From assembly GCA_947044405.1 (NCBI GenBank), contig CAMRHE010000028.1:7462001-7526000 (forward strand): a stretch of DNA of 64,000 nt, written 5' to 3'. The notes beneath the pieces are model-generated. The model searched no databases, had not been told where the DNA came from, and saw only the letters and a program-made list of their open reading frames with translations. This document shows positions 57,786 through 64,000 of the stretch, one piece after another (position 1 is the stretch's first letter; every line of letters starts with the position of its first letter). This DNA is from Leptodactylus fallax. Taxonomy: Eukaryota; Chordata; Amphibia; Anura; Leptodactylidae. The translations under genes and the position numbers were made by a program.

Positions 57786-60139
57786 GTTGGTTTTGGTTAA
57801 TTGTCTTAGTAAAGTACGAAAAGACTAGCTTGGTTGTTACGGAGGCTGGTGATCCCTGGCCTCAGGTGGGTGCTGGGTTGACTTAAAGGTTGAAAAATTT
57901 GGCACTGCATATCCTTCAAGACCCTCATATACATTAGACAAGTTAGCTAATTTTAGCAGGACTTGGTATCGTATGTGTATGGGGGTTTCCTTCTGTCTCC
58001 TGAGCATTTGCCTACTCTTTTTCACATTGTGTGGGCCCCGAACCAACCAGATTGTATTAGAATACTCTGCACCAAGCTAGATTGGCAGCACAGTAGTCAG
58101 AAGTTGGCTTGGCAGTAGTAATACCACATCATACCACCATCTCTTCATCTTCACTGGTCTCTTCATGTAGCCCAATAATTTTTTGGCTACATGCATGCAT
58201 CCATTAGAAAACAGTACGGATGGCACAAGGATGATATCTTTATGCCGTCTGTGACCTCCATGGACCCATACATTTCATTACTGACCCTGGGGTGAAAAAT
58301 GGACAAGAATAGGACCTCTCCTGAATTTTGCCTCTTGCTCATGGCCGCCCATATGGACCTGTGATAATACACAGACTTGTGTTTGGGGCAATAAACAAAG
58401 AATGGGTTGGTGTGCTAGTTGTTAAACACATGGTTAGTACCCTGATGAAGCACATGGTTGTGTGCATGGGGTCTTGGACAAAAGTACAGTATTCCTGATC
58501 AGATCTGTGAAGTTCAGATTTTCCCAATTCCTCCATCCTAGTGATAAGTATGTGATTGTCCGCTCTGATCTCACTTTCCAGACTGCACAGTCACGACTCC
58601 CACTCGCACATAACTTACATATCTGGGATTCTGTGTCGTAAATTTCTTTTCCTGTGAGTTTTTTATGGTTTTTCTGTTTAATGATGAAACCATAAATCAT
58701 TATCAATGGCCGCACTTTCTTTACTTTGACCTCTGCCCCCAGCCCGCCTCATAAATGGCCACATATGCTGCTCTGGCCCAGTATGTATATACTGTAGTGG
58801 GTCTTTGTGTAATGGGAGAAGATGGTGTAAGGAACGTTCCTTTTATTTTTCTTATTTCCAAAATGTTTTGCATGAGATGACGTCAGACCTTTTTTTCTCC
58901 ATTTTGATATGAGTTTTGTATTTTATGTCAAAACATCTACATAAAAGAAAAAAATGTATATATGATGTGTAGTGTTCAGGATGGGATATAAAAGGGCTCG
59001 CAAAAAAGTTTCTGCACCCTGGCTCTCTATCTTTCCTATATTATTCATGTTTTCATTCCTTTTTTTTTTTTTCTTGTTCATACGATATCGCCTTGTGATC
59101 CACTTGAACGTTCCACAGGCCCCAAAAATCTTTGTAAGGCTCGGTATGAAGCTGTCTCTGTGACCTCATAACCTGAAGATGTTCACATCAGTTATGTCTT
59201 GCTTTTCATCGGCTTAGAGCAGATACTCAGGTGCTCCCTCCGATATTGACAGTCGCCCTGGGGCCCCGGAGCACCGGGGTAATTGCGTACGTTTCTGGAA
59301 CACTTGGTGTAAATGTTAACCCTCCCTTAGAAGAAACTTTTGCGTATTTTGTATCCTGTTTGTCCATTGACTCCACAACTTTGTCATGTTATTTGGCCCA
59401 CCAAGTAAGATGAAGGCTGAATATGTCTGGAGGCCACGGAGCGTAATCCTTAGAGCGCTGCCAGTAATTATACCATGTGATGCCTGGCGTCAATCTGTGC
59501 GGGCGCTGCGTATAAACATGCACTAAAATAGACCCGAAATCCACTTTAATGTGTTTTCTTCATCTTATTAAAGAATTATATCACCAGTGAATGCTTAATA
59601 TATTCTTATTGTATTCTTATGATCTTATATTATTATTCTATATTCTAATTTTACTCCCCACAGCTTGTTGGCAGATTCGGGCGGTTTCTGAAAGCCTCTG
59701 CCTACGGCTATACAGATTTACACCTTCCTATAAAAATATAAAGGCTGCCATGGAAAACTTATAGTCTGCGGTTGTGTCAGTCTTAAAAGGCAAGAACAAA
59801 ATATTACTGAGACTTGGGGCAGATTTACTAATAATGTCTAAAGTTTAGACAGTGCAGACTTAGACTGGACAATCTTAGGATGCATCCAATTTAGCAAAGC
59901 GTCTAATGTCTGTGTATCCTTGGACTGTCCAGTCTACCTTTACACCACATGTTAGTTGGCTTAGTTTACAACAAAATATTTTTGATGCACAGTGGCGCAT
60001 CTTAATCTCCTCCCTTTTCCCACAAAGCCAGACATACTGTGTCTATGTCCCAAAGAGAATAGTAGAATTTGCCCGCTCGTCCGGGAAGTCTCCCCATATT
60101 TTAGGAGTTTTCCGTATATTATGGTAGAGTTCGCAAGTA
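57786..60139. other. Intron sequence, no exon seen
   Basis: A repeat starts near 59815 (GGGGCAGATTTACTAATAAT, same end as the nested element at 13.36 kb). The Tc1-like transposon inserted near its right side. T run at 59060-59073. No exon recognised. Confidence 0.4.
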
Positions 60140-60141
60140 TA

Positions 60142-61708
60142 CACTGTGTTCCAAATTATTATGCAAAAAGTGTTTAGGAGTGATAAGGTAAAAAATTTTT
60201 TGTTTGTCAGTTAAACTCATTGATGGTGATGTGTGTCAGGGCTCTTTATATCACTGAAAGCAATTGCAGACACCTATGCTAATTAGTTTGGCAGGTGTGT
60301 CCAATTAAAGGCAAGACTACTTAAGAAGGCTGTTCCACATTATTAAGCAGTCTACATTTTCAGCCAAAATGGGAAAGAAAAAGGATGTGTCGGCTGCTGA
60401 GAAGCAACAAATTGTGGAGTGTTTAGGTCAAGGCATGACTACAATCAACATTGCCAAGACACTTCATCGTGATCATCGCACAATCAAGCAGTATGTAGCT
60501 GATTCACAGTACACAAGTGTGCGTGCTGAGAAGGGAAAATTGAGGACTCTTTCCAACAGGCAATTACGTCAGGTTAAAAGAGCAGCTTCAAAAATGCCTT
60601 GTCATAGCAGCAGACAAGTTTTTGGAGCTGCTGGTGCCTCCAACGTCCCCCGAACAACAAGATGCAGGGTCCTTCAGAGGTTTGCAGCTGTGCGTAAGCC
60701 ATCCTGTCAACCTCCTCTATCCACTGCACACAAGCAGAAACGGCTCCAGTGGGCCAAACAATACATGAAGACTGACTTCAAAACTGTTTTGTTCACCGAT
60801 GAGTGCCGTGCAACGGTCGATGGTCCAGATGGATGGAGTGGAGGATGGCTTGTTGATGGACACCCCATGCAAATACAGCTACGGCGCCAACAAGGAGGAG
60901 GCGGAGTAATGTTTTGGGCTGGAATCATGGGGAGAGAGATTGTCGGCCCCTTTAGGATCCCTGAAGGGGTAAAGATGAACTCCATAATGTATGTGGAGTT
61001 TCTCAAACAGCACTTCCTGCCATGGTTCAAGAAGAAGAACCATGCATTCCGCAGAAAGATCATTTTCATACAAGATAATGCACCGTCTCATGCTGCAAAT
61101 AACACATCTGCATCTCTGGCTGCTATGGGCATAAAAGGGGACAAACTTATGGTGTGGCCCCCCATGCTTCCCTGACCTCAACCCCATTGAGAACCTCTGG
61201 AGCATCATCAAAAGGAGTATCTATGATGGCGGGAGGCAGTTCACATCTAAGCAACAGCTCTGGGAGAGTATTCTGTCCTCATGCAAAACAATTGAAGCAG
61301 AAACCATCCGAAAACTGACAAATTCAATGGACGAGAGAGTTCAGAAGCTTCTTTCGAACAAGGGGTCCTATGTGCAAATGTAACATCACCTCGAATAAAG
61401 TTTTGGCTTAAAAACTGTTTGATTTCAGTTTGTAATAACCTGCTAATGCTTATAATTTCACAATGACCATTTTTTTGTTCTTAATAAAAATGAAAAGGTT
61501 GCAAATTCTGCTGTGCATAATAATTTAAAACATGCATTTTGAGAGTTTATTTTTTTTGTAAATATACTGTTATCATAGGCAGTTTGTTCAAAAACCTTTC
61601 AATTATACTAATAGTTGATGACTGGAAAATTACAATGACTGCAATTCATATAGGTAATTTTGGAAAATATGAGAAAATATTATTTGCATAATAATTTGGA
61701 ACACAGTG
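60142..61708 (+). mobile_element. Tc1-like transposon with IR/DR ends, nearly complete
   Basis: Flanked by TA on both sides (60140-60141 and 61709-61710). The outer inverted repeats are 26 bases and identical (CACTGTGTTCCAAATTATTA...). A second, inner copy of the core lies at each end: TGTTCCACATTATTAAGCA (60331-60349) and TGCATAATAATTTAAAACA (61514-61532), each 17 of 19 matches to the outer core and 170-185 bases from it. This is the double-repeat (IR/DR) layout known from Sleeping Beauty-type elements. Length is 1567 bases. One transposase gene lies inside, broken by a single-base shift. Confidence 0.95.
60369..61383 (+). pseudogene. DD37E Tc1-like transposase with a single frameshift
   Basis: Family role: binds the element ends and cuts and pastes them into TA. 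The N-terminal paired-like helix-turn-helix part is about residues 10-110 (IVECLGQGMTTINIAKTL, RTIKQYV). Catalytic residues: D144 (FTDE), D236 (FIQDNAPSH) and the glutamate of DLNPIENLW (GAG, 61189-61191). Counting codons, 37 residues separate the second D from E, so DD37E and not the common DD34E. A run of six C at 61158-61163, where five keep the frame, shifts the protein just before the E and ends it at 61175. The downstream frame continues cleanly to TAA at 61381-61383. Total length would be about 337 residues, normal for the family. The start ATG is just inside the inner repeat. Confidence 0.92.
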
Positions 61709-61916
61709 TACGTAGATCATATTTATAACAAAATTGCAGTTTACGTAATTCCCTGATAAACTAGTTTGTAGGTGATGCAAAGGTTTTTGCATTATTGGGT
61801 GCAAAGTGAACCAGTGCAATGGATTTGGTTTCAGGGGTATAGGGGACCTAAGCATGGGACGGTGTCGTGTGGACTATCTGTAACCTTACTTGAACCTGTG
61901 TGTCAAGCTGGTTAAA

Positions 61917-62412
61917 GACATCATGGCTGGTTATCAGGAGGACACTACATGTATGAGAAGATAACCTGACCACAATAAGGACATCATGGCTGGTTATCAG
62001 GAGGACACTACATGTATGAGAAGATACCCGGACCACAATAAGGACATCATGGCTGGTTATCAGGAGGGGACACTACATGTATAAGAAGATAACCCGACCA
62101 CAATAAGGACATCATGGCTGGTTATCAGGAGGACACTACATGTATGAGAAGATAACCTGACCACAATAAGGACATCATGGATGGTTATCAGGAGGACACT
62201 ACATGTATGAGAAGATAACCCGACCACAATAAGGACATCATGGCTGGTTATCAGGAGGGGACACTACATGTATGAGAAGATAACCTGACCACAATAAGGA
62301 CATCATGGCTGGTTATCAGGAGGACACTACATGTATGAGAAGATAACCCGACCACAATAAGGACATCATGGCTGGTTATCAGGAGGGAGACTACATTTAC
62401 GAAAAGATAATT
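61917..62412. repeat. 63-bp minisatellite, 8 copies
   Basis: Units start GACATCATGGCTGGTTATCA at 61917, 61980, 62043, 62108, 62171, 62234, 62299 and 62362. Two units are 65 bases because of an extra GG in AGGAGGGGACAC. The last copy is degraded. Variants alternate AACCTGACC and AACCCGACC. Confidence 0.95.
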
Positions 62413-63784
62413 ATGAATGTGTTCCCGGGTTTCCATGACCGTCTTAAGGAGTTCCCGCCTTATGAATGAATTTGAGACCTTTCCCTCCGGCCTCTGCTAT
62501 CTTGACTAAGACTTTGCCCTTTAGGGAAAAACAAAAAATGATGAAGCCTGAACAAAACTTCCTTTGTTTTTAACCCAAAGAACGTCTCGACTGTTCCCGG
62601 TTTACTGTGTGATGTTCTGCCCAGTTCTGCGGCTATCAAGTACGACACAACAATTAGATTTCGGCTGCTACAGATGCTAAACAATTGTGCTACACAAGGG
62701 AAGGTACTATGACTGGCATCAAAGATGTACCCTGGGGATATGTGTGTCGCTCCTGTTTAATTACTTGTTTGCTCTCTTCTTTATGTTGTGTACATTACAC
62801 TACCTGTTGGATTTCCAGCTGATTTTGTACTGCATGTCCCAGCATGCACCGCAGCCGCAGAATCCCTACCTGGGGTATAGAGTAACGTGCTACAGCAGAT
62901 AGGGCATTAATCAGAATATATTTACGTATGGCTTGTGTGATTTAATCCATGTCATATATCACAGGTGATGAAATTCACATTGGCACAGGGCACAGCGGGT
63001 CTATTTAGTACCGCTCATGACTTGCCCACAGCCTCAGGTGATCGGATCTGATGAATGAGCCATATGATTAATGGAACTGAGGTTTCCTGAGCTATTATAA
63101 GTGAACATGTAATAGCATCATGCTGTAAATAATTTACCTATGGAGCATGAACGTGACCTCTGGCTCCTCGTAACCGTTCTTGGCTTGTAAAATGTTAATA
63201 TACGAAACCTAAGAAGCTTCAACATATGACATGTAGCTCTGTTCATTATGTATGGAAGAAAAGTTTATTATAGAGCACTGGGACTCCCTCCTTGTCCATG
63301 TTGGAAACCATATGTTAATCTAAATAGGTCTAAAAATCTCTTAAAGGGGTTCTTTATTTTGGGCAGTCTGTACTTATAGGTGACAAGTTGATATTGACAA
63401 CATGCAGCTCACAATGTGTCCCCCCTCCTGGGATCCAAGTGATGGGCTACGATCTGTGGGAAAACCTGACAGTAAGTGTTCAGTGTCCCTGCAGCACCTC
63501 CACTGGGCAAATTAAGTATTACGCAGTGCCCATTCATATTAATGAACTGACTGTGTAATTCTTGACAGGACAGGACAAGTCCTCCGGAGTGACAGACACT
63601 CTTTGTAACTACTCTCCATTCTGGACAACAGAGGAGGATCTTGAACAGAGGGGTTTATAAACTCGGAATATAAAATGAGTTTTATAAACTGAGCAATCCA
63701 TAAAGAAATTTGTGATGTGGCTGGCTATGCATTTGGAGAAATTGGAGCTCTGTGTAAGAAAACTGAACACTGTCCTCTAGGAAA
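62413..63784. other. Intron sequence, no gene seen
   Basis: CTGCATGTCCCAGCATGCACCG (62832-62853) resembles a common amphibian repeat piece also seen at 9.39 and 16.97 kb. TTAAAGGGGTTC at 63342 looks like a lone family C end. No exon recognised. Confidence 0.4.
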
Positions 63785-64000
63785 TGAACCATTTTATTAA
63801 TTACGTTTTTTGTTAAACATATTTTTAAAAGAATTTTTGGTTTTATTCATATATAACGTTCCATGGTTTTTGTTTTTTTTTTCTGTCTTTTTTTAAAAAA
63901 AAAAAAATCCTAAAAATCCTGCAGTTCTGACTCCAGCAACTAAGCCAAATAAAACACTAAGACTTCCTGTTCTCTATAGGAGATTTGTTTGCAGCAGTCC
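63785..64000 (+). repeat. Family D repeat, copy 4, cut by window edge
   Basis: Contains AATTACGTTTTTTGTTAAAC, TAAAAGAATTTTTGGTTTTA and CCTGCAGTTCTGACTCCAGC then AACTAAGCCAAATAAAACAC. It matches the left half of the 55.06-kb copy, in the same orientation, and runs out of the window. Confidence 0.55.

Noticed and set aside
1..64000. tRNA and rRNA genes
   Set aside because: I looked for box A/box B and rRNA-like blocks while reading and found none I could support; a covariance-model scan would be decisive.

Overview
The window looks like vertebrate nuclear DNA, most likely from an anuran amphibian with a repeat-rich genome. The evidence is an L1-clade LINE, a DD37E Tc1-like transposon, hAT-type elements with 8-bp target duplications, several dense families of short foldback (MITE-like) repeats, long minisatellites and microsatellites, and a single thinly spread gene with introns. 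I see no bacterial operon, tRNA, rRNA or CRISPR array. The organism call is inference from repeat style.

Layout. Bases 1-5522 hold an L1-like retrotransposon on the + strand. ORF1 is cut by the left edge, ORF2 is uninterrupted (1269 aa), and there is a poly(A) tail. At 8.35-8.73 kb a CpG-rich block carries a probable first coding exon (8612-8734): strong Kozak ATG, upstream in-frame stop, perfect GTGAGT donor. About 49 kb downstream a second convincing exon (57716-57785) has a strong polypyrimidine tract and AG acceptor and fits the same reading phase. I read these as one + strand gene running off the right edge, but I do not recognise its product. The DNA between is probably intron, packed with repeats.

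Repeats in the intron. For reference I use local family letters. A: ends like GGTTCACAC. B: ends like CCATACACATTAGA. C: ends like TTAAAGGGGTT. D: begins TTAAAGGCAATGTG. E: CAGATAGATAGGTTA core. F: Tc1-derived foldback. G: ends like AAGGCCCCAC. The notable structures are a Helitron/Helentron-like element (29.3-31.1 kb) with X-box-like repeats, split by a hAT-type element with a perfect 8-bp duplication; two 49-bp minisatellites (34.6 and 42.9 kb) in opposite orientation that both derive from family E; and a 31-bp minisatellite (50.2-51.1 kb) with a 420-bp higher-order duplication.

Right end. A nearly intact 1.57-kb Tc1-like transposon (60142-61708) has TA duplications, IR/DR-type double terminal repeats and a transposase with DD37E spacing, broken by one extra C in a C-run. 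A 63-bp minisatellite (61.9-62.4 kb) and a family D copy at the right edge follow.

The only genes seen working together are those inside mobile elements: L1 ORF1 with ORF2, and a Tc1 transposase with its end repeats. I did not find a convincing new multi-gene system. The best leads are the paired minisatellites, the X-box-bearing element, the DD37E transposon and the unidentified gene.
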